In this document: one piece after another, positions 34,840-44,740 of the stretch
Layout: each line of letters opens with the position of its first letter
How positions within the stretch are numbered: the stretch's first letter is position 1
Origin: Lactonifactor sp. BIOML-A5
Lineage (GTDB): Bacteria; Bacillota; Clostridia; Lachnospirales; Lachnospiraceae
Assembly (NCBI RefSeq): GCF_009677585.1
Contig: NZ_WKYV01000008.1
Span: 124,001-188,000 of the forward strand
Direction: 5' to 3'
Length of the DNA: 64,000 nucleotides
Made by a program: the position numbers and the translations under genes
Notes under the pieces: model-generated
Seen by the model: the letters and a program-made list of their open reading frames with translations, nothing else
What the model was told of the DNA's origin: nothing
The model's database searches: none

Positions 34840-37455
34840 ATGGCAAAAAAAGAAACAAAAGTTCCAACTATCGTGGACAGCCCGGAGACACTGGCAGCTA
34901 AATTAGCCGCAATGAAAGAGGCTCAGAAGGTTTTCGCGACTTTTACTCAGGAACAGGTAGACAATATTTTCCTGGCCGCCTCTATAGCAGCCAATCAGCA
35001 GCGTATTCCATTAGCCAAAATGGCTGTGGAGGAGACAGGTATGGGTGTGGTCGAGGACAAAGTAATCAAAAACCATTATGCTGCAGAGTATATGTACAAT
35101 GCCTATAAAAACACAAAGACCTGCGGTGTTATCGATGAAGATCCGGCATACGGAATCAAAAAGATCGCAGAACCACTGGGACTGGTCGCTGCGGTTATCC
35201 CAACCACCAACCCTACTTCTACTGCCATTTTTAAGACCCTTATTTGTCTGAAAACAAGAAATGCCATTATTATCAGTCCTCATCCCCGCGCCAAGGCTTG
35301 TACCATTGAGGCTGCCAGGGTTGTGCTGGAAGCAGCTGTAAAGGCAGGGGCACCGGAAGGAATTATCGGCTGGATCGACGTACCTTCTCTGGAGCTTACT
35401 AACCAGGTAATGCAGGAAGCTGACTGTATCCTGGCTACCGGCGGCCCCGGTATGGTCAAATCCGCATATTCCTCTGGCAAACCTGCTATCGGTGTTGGCC
35501 CTGGAAATACCCCGGTCATTATTGACGACAGTGCGGATATAAAGATGGCTGTATATTCTGTCATCCACTCAAAGACCTTTGACAACGGAATGATCTGTGC
35601 TTCGGAACAGTCTGTCACTGTTCTGGCCGGCATCTATGAGGAAGTGAAAAAGGAGTTCGCCTACAGAGGCTGCTATTTCCTGAAAAAGGATGAGCTGGAC
35701 AAAGTCCGCAGTATTATCCTGGCTCCGTCCGGTACAGTCAATGCTAAGATTGTTGGCCAAAAAGCCGCAACTATCGCTGAGATGGCCGGAGTAAAGGTTC
35801 CCCCTGAGACTAAGATATTAATCGGTGAGGTTGATTCTGTAGATATCTCCGAGCCATTTGCCCATGAAAAATTATCACCGGTACTTGCTATGTACAAAGC
35901 CAAAACCTTTGACGAGGCCCTTGACAAGGCGGCAAAATTAGTTGCGGACGGAGGTTACGGCCATACATCCTCCCTGTATGTAAACCCGGCGGAGACCGAA
36001 AAGATGGCAAAACATGCGGCTGCCATGAAAACCTGCCGTATCCTGGTTAATACCCCTTCCTCCCACGGCGGAATCGGTGATCTTTATAACTTTAAACTGG
36101 AGCCATCTCTCACACTGGGCTGCGGTTCCTGGGGCGGAAACTCTGTTTCTGAAAACGTCGGAGTGAAGCACCTGATTAACATCAAGACCGTTGCAGAGAG
36201 GAGAGAAAATATGCTTTGGTTCAGAACGCCTGATAAGGTTTACTTTAAGAAAGGATGTATGCCAGTGGCTCTGGATGAGCTGAGAGCAGTGTACGGCAAA
36301 AAGAAATGCTTCATTGTAACCGACACCTTCCTCTATAAAAACGGATATACCAAACCTATCGAAGATAAATTAGATCAGATGGGAATTCAGCATACCTGTT
36401 TCTATGAAGTTGCCCCGGATCCTACGCTTGGCTGCGCTACTAAGGGCGCTGAGGCTATGAGACAGTTTGAGCCGGACTGCATTATTGCCCTGGGCGGCGG
36501 TTCCGCCATGGACGCCGGCAAGATTATGTGGGTGATGTATGAGCATCCGGACGCAGACTTTATGAAGATGGCAATGGACTTCATGGATATCCGCAAGAGA
36601 GTTTATACTTTCCCGAAGATGGGTGAGAAAGCGTTCTTTATCGCCATCCCTACTTCCTCCGGAACAGGCTCAGAGGTTACTCCTTTTGCTATTATCACCG
36701 ATGAAAAGACAGGAACCAAATATCCCCTTGCAGACTACGAATTAATGCCTAATATGGCGATCATCGATGCGGATAATATGATGAATCAGCCGAAAGGCCT
36801 GACCGCCGCATCCGGTATTGATGTTATGACACACGCACTTGAGGCCTATGTTTCCATTATGGCTACCGACTACACAGACGGTCTTGCCCTGAAGGCTATC
36901 AAAAATGTATTTACATATCTGCCAAGAGCCTTTGAATACGGAGCTGCAGATGTGGAAGCCAGAGTTAAGATGGCAGATGCGGCGTGTCTGGCCGGTATGG
37001 CTTTTGCCAATGCCTTCCTTGGGATCAACCACTCCCTGGCACATAAATTAGGTGCCTTCCATCACCTGCCTCACGGTGTGGCAAACGCTATTATCCTGAC
37101 AGAGGTTATGAAATTCAATGCGGCCGCCGCTCCTACAAAGATGGGTACCTTCTCTCAGTATCAGTATCCACACGCACTGGAGCGCTATGCGGAAGCCGCC
37201 CGTTTTGCAGGAATTGTGGGCAAGGACGATTCGGATACCTTTGACAAATTAATTGCGGCTCTGGAAGAGCTGAAAGAAAAGATAGGCATTAAGAAAACCA
37301 TCAAGGATTACGGAGTTGACGAGAAATACTTCCTGGATACTCTTGACAGAATGGTGGAACAGGCTTTTGATGATCAGTGTACCGGAGCGAATCCGAGATA
37401 CCCGCTGATGTCCGAGATTAAGGAGATTTATCTGAAAGCATACTACGGAAAATAA
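34840..37455 (+). CDS. adhE: Bifunctional acetaldehyde-CoA/alcohol dehydrogenase
   Basis: 871 residues. The N-terminal ALDH domain (about 1-440) has NGMICASEQSV, with the catalytic Cys in that segment. The C-terminal Fe-ADH domain has GGGSAMDAGK, SSGTGSEVT and the metal-binding His-rich HSLAHKLGAFHHLPHG. It converts acetyl-CoA to ethanol via acetaldehyde, reoxidising NADH in fermentation. AAGGAGG is 9 bases before the ATG at 34840. Regulated most likely by Rex. Long intergenic leader and terminator define it as a single-gene transcript. Confidence 0.98.
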   Translation: MAKKETKVPTIVDSPETLAAKLAAMKEAQKVFATFTQEQVDNIFLAASIAANQQRIPLAKMAVEETGMGVVEDKVIKNHYAAEYMYNAYKNTKTCGVIDEDPAYGIKKIAEPLGLVAAVIPTTNPTSTAIFKTLICLKTRNAIIISPHPRAKACTIEAARVVLEAAVKAGAPEGIIGWIDVPSLELTNQVMQEADCILATGGPGMVKSAYSSGKPAIGVGPGNTPVIIDDSADIKMAVYSVIHSKTFDNGMICASEQSVTVLAGIYEEVKKEFAYRGCYFLKKDELDKVRSIILAPSGTVNAKIVGQKAATIAEMAGVKVPPETKILIGEVDSVDISEPFAHEKLSPVLAMYKAKTFDEALDKAAKLVADGGYGHTSSLYVNPAETEKMAKHAAAMKTCRILVNTPSSHGGIGDLYNFKLEPSLTLGCGSWGGNSVSENVGVKHLINIKTVAERRENMLWFRTPDKVYFKKGCMPVALDELRAVYGKKKCFIVTDTFLYKNGYTKPIEDKLDQMGIQHTCFYEVAPDPTLGCATKGAEAMRQFEPDCIIALGGGSAMDAGKIMWVMYEHPDADFMKMAMDFMDIRKRVYTFPKMGEKAFFIAIPTSSGTGSEVTPFAIITDEKTGTKYPLADYELMPNMAIIDADNMMNQPKGLTAASGIDVMTHALEAYVSIMATDYTDGLALKAIKNVFTYLPRAFEYGAADVEARVKMADAACLAGMAFANAFLGINHSLAHKLGAFHHLPHGVANAIILTEVMKFNAAAAPTKMGTFSQYQYPHALERYAEAARFAGIVGKDDSDTFDKLIAALEELKEKIGIKKTIKDYGVDEKYFLDTLDRMVEQAFDDQCTGANPRYPLMSEIKEIYLKAYYGK

Positions 37456-37468
37456 GACTTAACCAAAA

Positions 37469-37500
37469 AACCGCCCGGCAGCAGTAACTGTCGGGCGGTT
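37469..37500. terminator. Shared terminator between adhE and the polysaccharide deacetylase
   Basis: A 13-pair stem (AACCGCCCG/CGGGCGGTT plus inner pairs) with a 6-base loop; the minus strand has six T after it, the plus strand only a weak T run. It lies between converging genes. Confidence 0.75.
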
Positions 37501-37523
37501 CCTTTGCTATGTAATTATTTCTA

Positions 37524-38660
37524 TTATTCTACCGTCTGCTCTCCTTCTCCGAAGTAGGAGTAAGACTTGCCGTTTTCCAGGGTAATTCCCTTCGCTTTTG
37601 CCAGCTCACTGACGGTAACCAGCTTATATCCTTTTTCTACCAATGCAGGTATAATCTGCTCCGCTGCCTCTACCGTAAACTCATGGATATCATGCATCAG
37701 CACAACAGAACCATCCTGCACATTATTCAGCGTAACATCTATGGTATTCTGTACATCCTTCGTCTTCCAGTCTTTTGTATCAATACTCCACAGGACAACC
37801 GGCATCCCAATCTGGGCCAAAACGTCAGCGTTCTGGGCTCCTCCAGGCGTACGCATTACAGTTGCCGGTTCCCCGATAATATTCTTGATCGCTTCATTTG
37901 TCTGTGATACTTCAGTGCTTACATTCCCGATATCTATCTTTGTCAGTATCTGGTGGTCGTAAGTATGGTTGCCGATCTCCATCCCAAGGTCCTTTTCCCG
38001 CTTTACCTGTTCCGGAAACTTCTCTGCATTCTGTCCCAGGAGGAAAAAAGTAGCCTTCGCGTTGTTAGCCTCCAGCACATCCAGGAGCCGGTCCGTATAT
38101 TTGCCCGGTCCGTCATCAAAGGTAAGAGCTACCATAGGCTTTTTAACAGTTGCGTCGTACTGGCCGTCTGCATTGAAATAAAAATCTTCCCCGTCCTTTT
38201 CCAGCCAGTCATCCTTGATTATGTATCCGCTGTCATCAAAATAATATTGGTTGCCGTCTATCTCCTTCCATCCGCTGACATAGAAAGAGCCGTCCGCATT
38301 CTGATACCAGGTTCCCTTGTCATCGGTCTGCCATCCGGTGGACGCTGATGCCAGCTTTTCCATATTATCGGCATCCCTGATGGGCTGACGGGCCGCCTCA
38401 CTGGGATCGTCCGGGGTCTTGGCCTGTACATCTACAACCCCGGCATTCCCCGACTGGGTCTTGCCGCCGATGAAACTTACAAGCTTATAACCTCCCACCC
38501 CTGCGATCAATACAAGAAGAAAGGCTATCACCCCCAGGCGGATACACTTTCTGATAAACAGCTGCCGCCTCAGGGCTTCTCTCCGTTTTCTCATTCTCTC
38601 TGCCCGTCTTCGCTGATATTCTATTTCTTCCGAATCCAAGTTTCTCTCATCTATGTTCAT
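37524..38660 (-). CDS. Polysaccharide deacetylase (NodB family) with N-terminal membrane anchor
   Basis: 378 residues from ATG 38660. A basic stretch (residues about 19-35) is followed by one membrane segment (LGVIAFLLVLIAGVGGY), then about three short Tyr/Trp/Gly repeats like cell-wall-binding units, then the catalytic domain with TFDDGPG, HTYDH, RTPGG, DTKDW and LMHDIH, the five NodB motifs. It probably removes acetyl groups from peptidoglycan or other cell-surface N-acetylglucosamine. Anchored in the membrane with the catalytic domain outside. AGAGGT precedes the start. Confidence 0.92.
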   Translation of the reverse strand: MNIDERNLDSEEIEYQRRRAERMRKRREALRRQLFIRKCIRLGVIAFLLVLIAGVGGYKLVSFIGGKTQSGNAGVVDVQAKTPDDPSEAARQPIRDADNMEKLASASTGWQTDDKGTWYQNADGSFYVSGWKEIDGNQYYFDDSGYIIKDDWLEKDGEDFYFNADGQYDATVKKPMVALTFDDGPGKYTDRLLDVLEANNAKATFFLLGQNAEKFPEQVKREKDLGMEIGNHTYDHQILTKIDIGNVSTEVSQTNEAIKNIIGEPATVMRTPGGAQNADVLAQIGMPVVLWSIDTKDWKTKDVQNTIDVTLNNVQDGSVVLMHDIHEFTVEAAEQIIPALVEKGYKLVTVSELAKAKGITLENGKSYSYFGEGEQTVE

Positions 38661-38853
38661 TGTTACCTCTTCCCTTTTCTTCAGTCCCTTATTTACTCTC
38701 TTATGATACAAGGTTTTAGGAAAAGATTCAATTACAAATCTATTAAGTTTCTACAAAATATGACATTTCTACTATTTTTGTCAAGTTTTACCAGTGATAC
38801 CCACTTTTTCTTGTCTATTATTTTGCAGGTTTTCAAGTTCCCGCCTGCCCCCA

Positions 38854-39393
38854 CTATAATTCCAAAAATACAGGCGTATGATGCACTGCCGGAAGGAACT
38901 TCTCCAGGAGATCCGCTGTAGACATCCGTATACTTGAGGTATTAATACAGGGATGGCAGGCAAAGGATGGCTGTTCCTTAACCTCCCGGTCTATCACCAG
39001 TTGTACCCGGCACCCGGTATCGTTCATAAGCCCCATAACACTCACAGAGCCGGGGGTGAGATCCAGATACTCAGCCATCTGCGCTTCCCCGGCAAAGGAT
39101 AGCCTTGTAGTGCCAAGCTTCCCTGATACTTCTTTTGTTATAAATTTCTTTCTTCCCGGGAGCAGTAAAAGATAATATTCTGTCCCTCTGGAATTGCACA
39201 GGAACAGATTTTTACATATCTCTGTTCCGAGAACCCGGTCTACTTCCCCGCAGGCATCTATGGTGTACATAGGCTCATGATCGATCCTCTGAAAAGGAAT
39301 CTGAAGCTTTTCCAGGAGCTCATACGTCCGTATCTCTTTTTGGGGACGCCCCTGTATATAAAGGGGACGTCCTTCTTCCAGTGTCAGCCTCAT
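38854..39393 (-). CDS. YbaK/prolyl-tRNA deacylase-like protein
   Basis: 179 residues. The beginning GRPQKEIRTYELLEKLQIPFQRIDHEP matches the YbaK/ProX editing-domain family that hydrolyses mischarged aminoacyl-tRNA. FLCNSRGTEYYLLLLPGRKKF and LTPGSVSVMGLMND fit as well. The ATG at 39393 overlaps the stop of the ketopantoate-reductase-like gene by 4 bases, so they are co-translated. A GC-rich hairpin-like segment lies in the first 20 codons. Confidence 0.85.
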   Translation of the reverse strand: MRLTLEEGRPLYIQGRPQKEIRTYELLEKLQIPFQRIDHEPMYTIDACGEVDRVLGTEICKNLFLCNSRGTEYYLLLLPGRKKFITKEVSGKLGTTRLSFAGEAQMAEYLDLTPGSVSVMGLMNDTGCRVQLVIDREVKEQPSFACHPCINTSSIRMSTADLLEKFLPAVHHTPVFLEL

Positions 39394-40334
39394 AGTGTTT
39401 CGTCCCCTCCGCCCAGCGTTCTGTCATGTTCTATTTCCTGTATTTTTTCATACAGCCAGTTATTGACCGGTGTGGGTATCTGATGCTTTTTTCCCAGCTT
39501 TCTTAGGGTCCCCGAAAACAGCTCCACCTCTGTTTTGCGCTTAGCCTTGGTATCCTGCCGCATGGACGGCATTCCTTCCGGATTCAGCCTCCCAAGGATC
39601 TGCATCCACTCTGAAAATTCTCTGTCTGTAATCACCGTTCCCTCCGCTTCTGCAATACATCTTGCCTCTTCCATAGCAGACAGAGCGGTGTCACGGATCT
39701 GCCCCTCCTCCTGCATCTGGCGGTAATTACAGGCATATACTGCAGCGGTCTGATTGACTCCTGTATTAAACATTAGCTTACTCCACAGGCAATGCATTAT
39801 GTCCTCCGGAATCAGATACGGAATACCGGCTTTCCTGAGAATATTCTCCACAGCTGAAAGCCTTTCATCTCTTTTATTATCCCGGTTCCCGATTACTAAT
39901 GTGCCCATATTGGTATGGCTGAACTGGTTTCCCTCTTTCAGGGCATCCATCTCCTGGGCCACGCAGTACAGCATCTTATCCTCCCCGTATCTGGCTCCAA
40001 TCCGCTCCTCACTTGCGATACCGTTGAGCAGAGATAACAGAATAGTGGAACCCCCTACAAAGTTTGCCGTATCGTCAAGAGCTTCCTCAATGGCCGTATA
40101 TTTTACGGCGAATATAAGCAGATCAGCCTGTACTCCCTTTGTATCCGGCGTCAGATATTGAAACTCTGTCTTCTCTCCGTTGCAGTAAATCCCCTCCCTC
40201 TGATACTTTTCAATTCTCCGGGAATCCGCAATGAAAAACACGCGCTCACTTCCCAAGTGCCTGGTGAGCTGCCAGCCATACATGACCCCCAAAGCCCCCT
40301 GCCCGATAATTCCTATCTTTCTAATCTCTGCCAT
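39390..40334 (-). CDS. Ketopantoate reductase-like (ApbA/PanE family) protein
   Basis: 314 residues. GIIGQGALGVMYGWQL is the Rossmann NADP motif, and LLNGIASE and LWSKLMFNTGVNQ are family signatures. GAGGAG precedes the ATG at 40334. Unlike the paralog at 22219-23187 this copy is paired with a tRNA-deacylase-like gene. A housekeeping PanE would normally sit with panBCD, not seen here, so the 2-oxoacid substrate is uncertain. Confidence 0.87.
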   Translation of the reverse strand: MAEIRKIGIIGQGALGVMYGWQLTRHLGSERVFFIADSRRIEKYQREGIYCNGEKTEFQYLTPDTKGVQADLLIFAVKYTAIEEALDDTANFVGGSTILLSLLNGIASEERIGARYGEDKMLYCVAQEMDALKEGNQFSHTNMGTLVIGNRDNKRDERLSAVENILRKAGIPYLIPEDIMHCLWSKLMFNTGVNQTAAVYACNYRQMQEEGQIRDTALSAMEEARCIAEAEGTVITDREFSEWMQILGRLNPEGMPSMRQDTKAKRKTEVELFSGTLRKLGKKHQIPTPVNNWLYEKIQEIEHDRTLGGGDETL

Positions 40335-40398
40335 ACGTTTAACTCCTCACTCACTGACGGGGCGGCCGAGTATCTGCCGCCCCTGAATTTTTTATCAC

Positions 40399-41790
40399 TT
40401 ATGCATGTCTGATATTGGTATACTCTGAGATTTCTCTGCTGATGGTACACAAGTCCTCTGTATCCAGTTCATGAATGTCCTCATGTCCCGTGATCCTGGC
40501 AAATGTCTTCAATTCCTCACGGGTACAGTTCAGGAAATTGGCCACCCGAACCGCCGCCGCGTCTTCCTGAAATCTGGCCCTCAGTGCAGGATCCTGGGTT
40601 GCCACTCCAACCGGGCATTTCCCTGTGCCGCAGATGCGGTACTGCTGACAGGCCGCGGCAATTAACCCCGCAGAGGCCACTGCCACCGCGTCCGCTCCCA
40701 TGGCTATGGCCTTCGCAAAGTCGGACGATACCCTTAGCCCTCCGGTAATAACCAGATCAATGTCGGCTCCTGCTTCCCGCAGATACTTTTTGGCCCTGTA
40801 CAGAGCATAAATCGTGGGAACACTGGCAGAATCCCGAACCAATTTTGGACTGGCGCCTGTAGCCCCTCCTCTTCCGTCAATGGTTATAAAGTCAGGTCCG
40901 GCATAGACGCAGAATTCCAGATCCCTCTCAATCCGTCCCGCAGCGATCTTAATTCCCACAGGCCTCCCGTCAGAAGCCATCCGAAGCTGATCTACCAGAT
41001 CCTTTAAATCTTCCCTGGACTGTACCATAGAGAATCTGGAGGGGCTTATCACATCTTTTCCCAGAGGCTTATTTCGGATCCTGGCAATCTCGGGCGTTAC
41101 CTTATCCCCCGGGAGATGCCCTCCCATTCCGGGCTTGGTACCCTGCCCGATTTTAATTTCTATTGCATCGGCATTTCTTAGGTTTTCAGGATTTACACTG
41201 TAGAGATTTGGAACATATTCAAATATATATTTGTAGGCTGCCGCCATTTCTTCCGGAAGTATTCCGCCCTCTCCGCTGCACATAGCAGTTTGTGCCATGG
41301 CGCTGCCCCTGGCCAGGGCCACCTTTGTCTCTTTGGAAAGGGCGCCGAAGGACATATGGGATATGTATACCGGATTTTCTATGACCATAGGCTTTTTTGC
41401 ATGCTTTCCGATCACGGTGGTGGTGTTTACCTCTGCATGCTCATCCAGCGGCATTGGGTTAAGCTGAGCCCCCAGAATCAGGATATCATCCCATCCTGGC
41501 ATTGCCATTCTGGTTCCCATAGCCTCAATGATTGGCCTGCCCGTCACCGCCATCTCATGGATCTCCTTCATATAGCGGCAGGACTCATCAACCCTTGCAT
41601 ATTCCGCCGGATAATCCAGATCCCGTCTCTGCTCTCCCGGCTTAGGAGCAGCCTGTACCGCCTCCCCAAGCTTCTCAAAGATACCTGCCGGCCGGCTGCA
41701 TATGGGACATGCCTCCAGCTCCCCAATTGGTTTCCCCTGCTCCTCTTCATCATAAATATAACCACACTGTCTGCACTTGTACTTTGCCAT
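40399..41790 (-). CDS. Rubredoxin-glutamate synthase domain fusion (FMN-binding)
   Basis: 463 residues from ATG 41790 (GGAGG upstream). An N-terminal rubredoxin fold, KYKCRQCGYIYD and ACPICSRPAG, gives two CxxC pairs binding one iron. The rest is the FMN/Fe-S-containing glutamate synthase domain 2, with GEGGILPEEM, GQGTKPGMGGHLPG, IDGRGGATGASP and the C-x5-C-x4-C cluster region CRICGTGKCPVG. Such rubredoxin-type electron input to a GltS-like domain is known in anaerobes; the accepted substrate may be glutamate/2-oxoglutarate or another compound. It is not next to gltD. Confidence 0.88.
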   Translation of the reverse strand: MAKYKCRQCGYIYDEEEQGKPIGELEACPICSRPAGIFEKLGEAVQAAPKPGEQRRDLDYPAEYARVDESCRYMKEIHEMAVTGRPIIEAMGTRMAMPGWDDILILGAQLNPMPLDEHAEVNTTTVIGKHAKKPMVIENPVYISHMSFGALSKETKVALARGSAMAQTAMCSGEGGILPEEMAAAYKYIFEYVPNLYSVNPENLRNADAIEIKIGQGTKPGMGGHLPGDKVTPEIARIRNKPLGKDVISPSRFSMVQSREDLKDLVDQLRMASDGRPVGIKIAAGRIERDLEFCVYAGPDFITIDGRGGATGASPKLVRDSASVPTIYALYRAKKYLREAGADIDLVITGGLRVSSDFAKAIAMGADAVAVASAGLIAAACQQYRICGTGKCPVGVATQDPALRARFQEDAAAVRVANFLNCTREELKTFARITGHEDIHELDTEDLCTISREISEYTNIRHA

Positions 41791-41946
41791 CTCTTTTCCT
41801 CCCAATACTTCCTATGTCAGGCATAGGAGCAACTGTCCGCATATACCTGTTTATATTTAAGTATAGTATAAGCTACAATTTATTATTTGTACACCAGGTT
41901 TTATAGAGTCAGTTACCGGCAGGGCTTCTAAAGATATCCATAAAAA

Positions 41947-41972
41947 AAGCCAAGACAACAATGTCCTGACTT
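41947..41972 (-). terminator. Intrinsic terminator after the initiator tRNA
   Basis: On the minus strand an 11-pair stem (with two G-U pairs, loop 4) is followed by a run of seven T. It lies just downstream of the tRNA gene. Confidence 0.8.
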
Positions 41973-41982
41973 TTCTTTGTAG

Positions 41983-42056
41983 TAGCGGGGACAGGATTTG
42001 AACCTGTGACCTTCGGGTTATGAGCCCGACGAGCTTCCAGACTGCTCCACCCCGCG
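41983..42056 (-). tRNA. Initiator tRNA-Met (anticodon CAT)
   Basis: A 74-base cloverleaf without the 3' CCA; anticodon CAT at 42020-42022. The three G-C pairs of the anticodon stem (GGG/CCC) and the unpaired first acceptor position identify the formylmethionine initiator. Position 1 (C) faces U72; the encoded 3' bases after the discriminator A are CTA, so the CCA must be added later. Preceded by a perfect consensus promoter. Confidence 0.95.
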
Positions 42057-42077
42057 TTAATTTCTTATCACTCCCCT

Positions 42078-42106
42078 ATTATAGTCCTATCTATATTCTT
42101 TGTCAA
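42078..42106 (-). promoter_or_regulatory. Strong sigma-A promoter of the initiator tRNA
   Basis: Minus strand TTGACA (42106-42101), 17-base spacer, TATAAT (42083-42078): exact consensus, 22 bases before the tRNA. Confidence 0.9.
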
Positions 42107-42246
42107 GCATAGGGAGGAATTCTGCTGTATCTGTTTCTATTATATGAATAAATTTGTAAATTATACCTATTTATTCATTTTCTATCCTGGCCTTCGGCTG
42201 TGGGAGCCCTATTTAGGACTCCCACGGAATGAAGAACCGGCCGGCT

Positions 42247-44682
42247 TTAACTGTCCGGCTTCCAGTGTTCTCTTTCCTTCCATTTTAATCTCATCTTCCT
42301 CCACCAGGATTTGACCCACTCCATGGCGCCATATATGCCGTCTATCAGGTAAGGAGTAAAAATGAGGAGAAGAAGCAAAACTATCATTTCCCGGAACGGT
42401 ATGTCCTCTACACTAAACAGTGGCGGAAGCACAAACAGGCAGCAGAAGAACAAGCCAAACATGGCATAATAAACAGCCTTTCTAAGCTTCGACTGCAAAG
42501 GATACACCTTCCGGATCATATACAGGCTGACCACACCTGTGGCCAGCACACACATGGTAGAGCGCACAGCCGCACCTGACTTCAGGTATCCGCAGAGGAT
42601 TGTGATAAGAATCACCTCCGCCACAATGGTGAGCGCTCCCGTGAGAGCATTCTGCAGCACGTTTCTCAGGAAGTCTCCCCTCACCCGGTTAAAGTTGGGC
42701 TCCAGAGCCAGAATAAAGGTAGGAATTCCCACACCGCACATACTGATGACAGAAAGCTGGATGGGAATAAAGGGATACTGCCAGGTAAACATCAAGGTGA
42801 AAATAGACAGTACCAGGGAAAAGATTGTCTTTACCAGGAACAGGGAGGCTGCACTCTGAATATTATTGATCACTCTGCGCCCCTCTTTTACAATGTAAGG
42901 CATAGAACTGAAATTAGAATCCAACAGTACCAGATTGGAGCAGTTCTTGGCGGCATCGCTTCCTGCTGCCATGGCAATGCTGCAGTCTGCCTCTTTTAAC
43001 GCCAGAACGTCATTTACCCCGTCACCGGTCATTGCCACAATGTGTTTCTGTTTTTTCAGGGCCAGCACAATCTTCTTCTTCTGTTCGGGTGTCACACGCC
43101 CGAATATATGATACTTCTCAACCGCAGCCTCCAGAGCCGAATCAGAATCCAAAGTGGTTGCATCCACATAAGAATCTGCATCTGCAAGTCCTGCCTTCTT
43201 CGCAATATTGGAGACCGTGGCGGGATTGTCCCCGGATATCACCATAAGCCGCACATCCCTGTCCGCAAAGTACTTCAAGGTTTCTCTGGCGTCCTCCCGG
43301 ATAATATCACTTAAAAGTATAATGGCGCAGGGAATCATATCCTCCGGCAGCTCGTTTTCCTCGGCAATTTCCTCGCTGTGGGCCAGAACCAGCACCCGGA
43401 TGCCCTTCCTGGTATGCTGATCAATCTGATATTTGAGAGAATCTTCTTCCTTCTCCTGAGGGAACATGAATTCATATGCCCCTATCAGAAAGGTACCCTT
43501 CCCCTGGAAGGATGCACCGCTGTATTTCCTGGCAGAAGAAAATGGTATAGTATGCACGGCAGTATAATCCGCACGATCCGGAAAATATTCCTTCATTGCC
43601 ATAAAGGTGGCATTGTTATCCTTCAGGCAGTGAAGCATATTTCCCACAATCTCATCCACCGGGACTTCTTCCAGGGGGATCACATCCTCCACCTTCATCC
43701 GCCCTTCCGTGAGAGTTCCCGTCTTATCCAGGCAGAGCACATCCACCCTTGCCAGGGTTTCTATACAGAAGAGTTCGTGTACCAGGGTATTATGTTTCCC
43801 CAGATGAATAACGCCTACGGCCAGGGCGATGCTGGTCAGCAGTACCAGCCCCTCCGGGATCATACCCAAAACTGCGGCAACCATGTTCACCACAGCATCC
43901 CCAAAGGAGGCGTGGGCCACCGCATACTGGCTGTAGAACATCCCTACCCCCAGAGGGATAATCAGAATGCCAATAATCTTCAAAATCACATCTATAGACT
44001 TCTGAAGCTCTGATTTATGCTTTTTATATGCTCTGGCCTCTGACATGATCTTATAGGAAAAATTCTCTGTTCCCACATGGATTACCTGGACCATCGCCTG
44101 CCCGGACACCACAAAGCTTCCGGAAAACAGCTGGTCCCCCTGCCGCTTTACAATGATATCCGACTCCCCGCTGATAAGGGATTCATTGACCTCCAGCATG
44201 CCCTCTCTCACCGTGGCATCCGCACAGATTTGATTTCCCGCCCCCAGAAGCATAATGTCGTCCAGCACGACCTCCTCCACAGGGATTTCTTTCAGCGTTC
44301 CCTCTCTTACTACCTTGACTTTAGTGGCAGTAATCAGGGACAGCTTGTCCAGTGTCTTCTTGGCCCGTATTTCCTGAAAGATTCCAATGCCGGTGTTGCA
44401 GATCACAATCCCCATAAAAAGCAGATTCTTAAAAGAACCCACGAAGATTACAAGTCCGGCCAGAATAATATTTATCAAGTTAAAAAACGTCATGAGATTG
44501 TCTCTGACGATCTGTTTTATGCTTTTACTGTTCTTATCCTCCTGCTCATTTAGCAGGCCGTCTTTTTTTCTCTGCCTCACCTGTTCCGATGTAAGTCCCC
44601 GTCTCAGGTCGGGCTGTAACAAGGTACTGTCTTTTGTCTCTTCCATAGTACTCATCTGCCTTTTCTGAAGATTTGTCCGCAC
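42247..44682 (-). CDS. Cation-translocating P-type ATPase
   Basis: 811 residues. ISGESD is the actuator motif, MIPEGL the membrane metal-site helix, CLDKTGTLTEG the phosphorylated Asp, and TGDGVNDVLALKEADCSIAM the hinge. About eight to ten membrane segments are visible. PEGL rather than CPC suggests Ca2+/Mn2+ or another non-soft-metal ion. The start is uncertain: GTG 44682 with AGGA, or ATG at 44655/44646. No obvious operon; an inverted repeat without a U-tract lies at about 42200-42225 after it. Confidence 0.9.
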   Translation of the reverse strand: MRTNLQKRQMSTMEETKDSTLLQPDLRRGLTSEQVRQRKKDGLLNEQEDKNSKSIKQIVRDNLMTFFNLINIILAGLVIFVGSFKNLLFMGIVICNTGIGIFQEIRAKKTLDKLSLITATKVKVVREGTLKEIPVEEVVLDDIMLLGAGNQICADATVREGMLEVNESLISGESDIIVKRQGDQLFSGSFVVSGQAMVQVIHVGTENFSYKIMSEARAYKKHKSELQKSIDVILKIIGILIIPLGVGMFYSQYAVAHASFGDAVVNMVAAVLGMIPEGLVLLTSIALAVGVIHLGKHNTLVHELFCIETLARVDVLCLDKTGTLTEGRMKVEDVIPLEEVPVDEIVGNMLHCLKDNNATFMAMKEYFPDRADYTAVHTIPFSSARKYSGASFQGKGTFLIGAYEFMFPQEKEEDSLKYQIDQHTRKGIRVLVLAHSEEIAEENELPEDMIPCAIILLSDIIREDARETLKYFADRDVRLMVISGDNPATVSNIAKKAGLADADSYVDATTLDSDSALEAAVEKYHIFGRVTPEQKKKIVLALKKQKHIVAMTGDGVNDVLALKEADCSIAMAAGSDAAKNCSNLVLLDSNFSSMPYIVKEGRRVINNIQSAASLFLVKTIFSLVLSIFTLMFTWQYPFIPIQLSVISMCGVGIPTFILALEPNFNRVRGDFLRNVLQNALTGALTIVAEVILITILCGYLKSGAAVRSTMCVLATGVVSLYMIRKVYPLQSKLRKAVYYAMFGLFFCCLFVLPPLFSVEDIPFREMIVLLLLLIFTPYLIDGIYGAMEWVKSWWRKMRLKWKEREHWKPDS

Positions 44683-44740
44683 TGTTTTCCTGCATTTTCT
44701 TCATTATACAACCCTTTTTGGCATCCAACAAGGCTCTGGA

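Noticed and set aside
39343..39373. GC-rich hairpin inside the first codons of the deacylase-like gene, considered an inserted repeat
   Set aside because: The encoded GRP...GRPQKEIRTYELL fits the natural N-terminus of the family, so no insertion is required.
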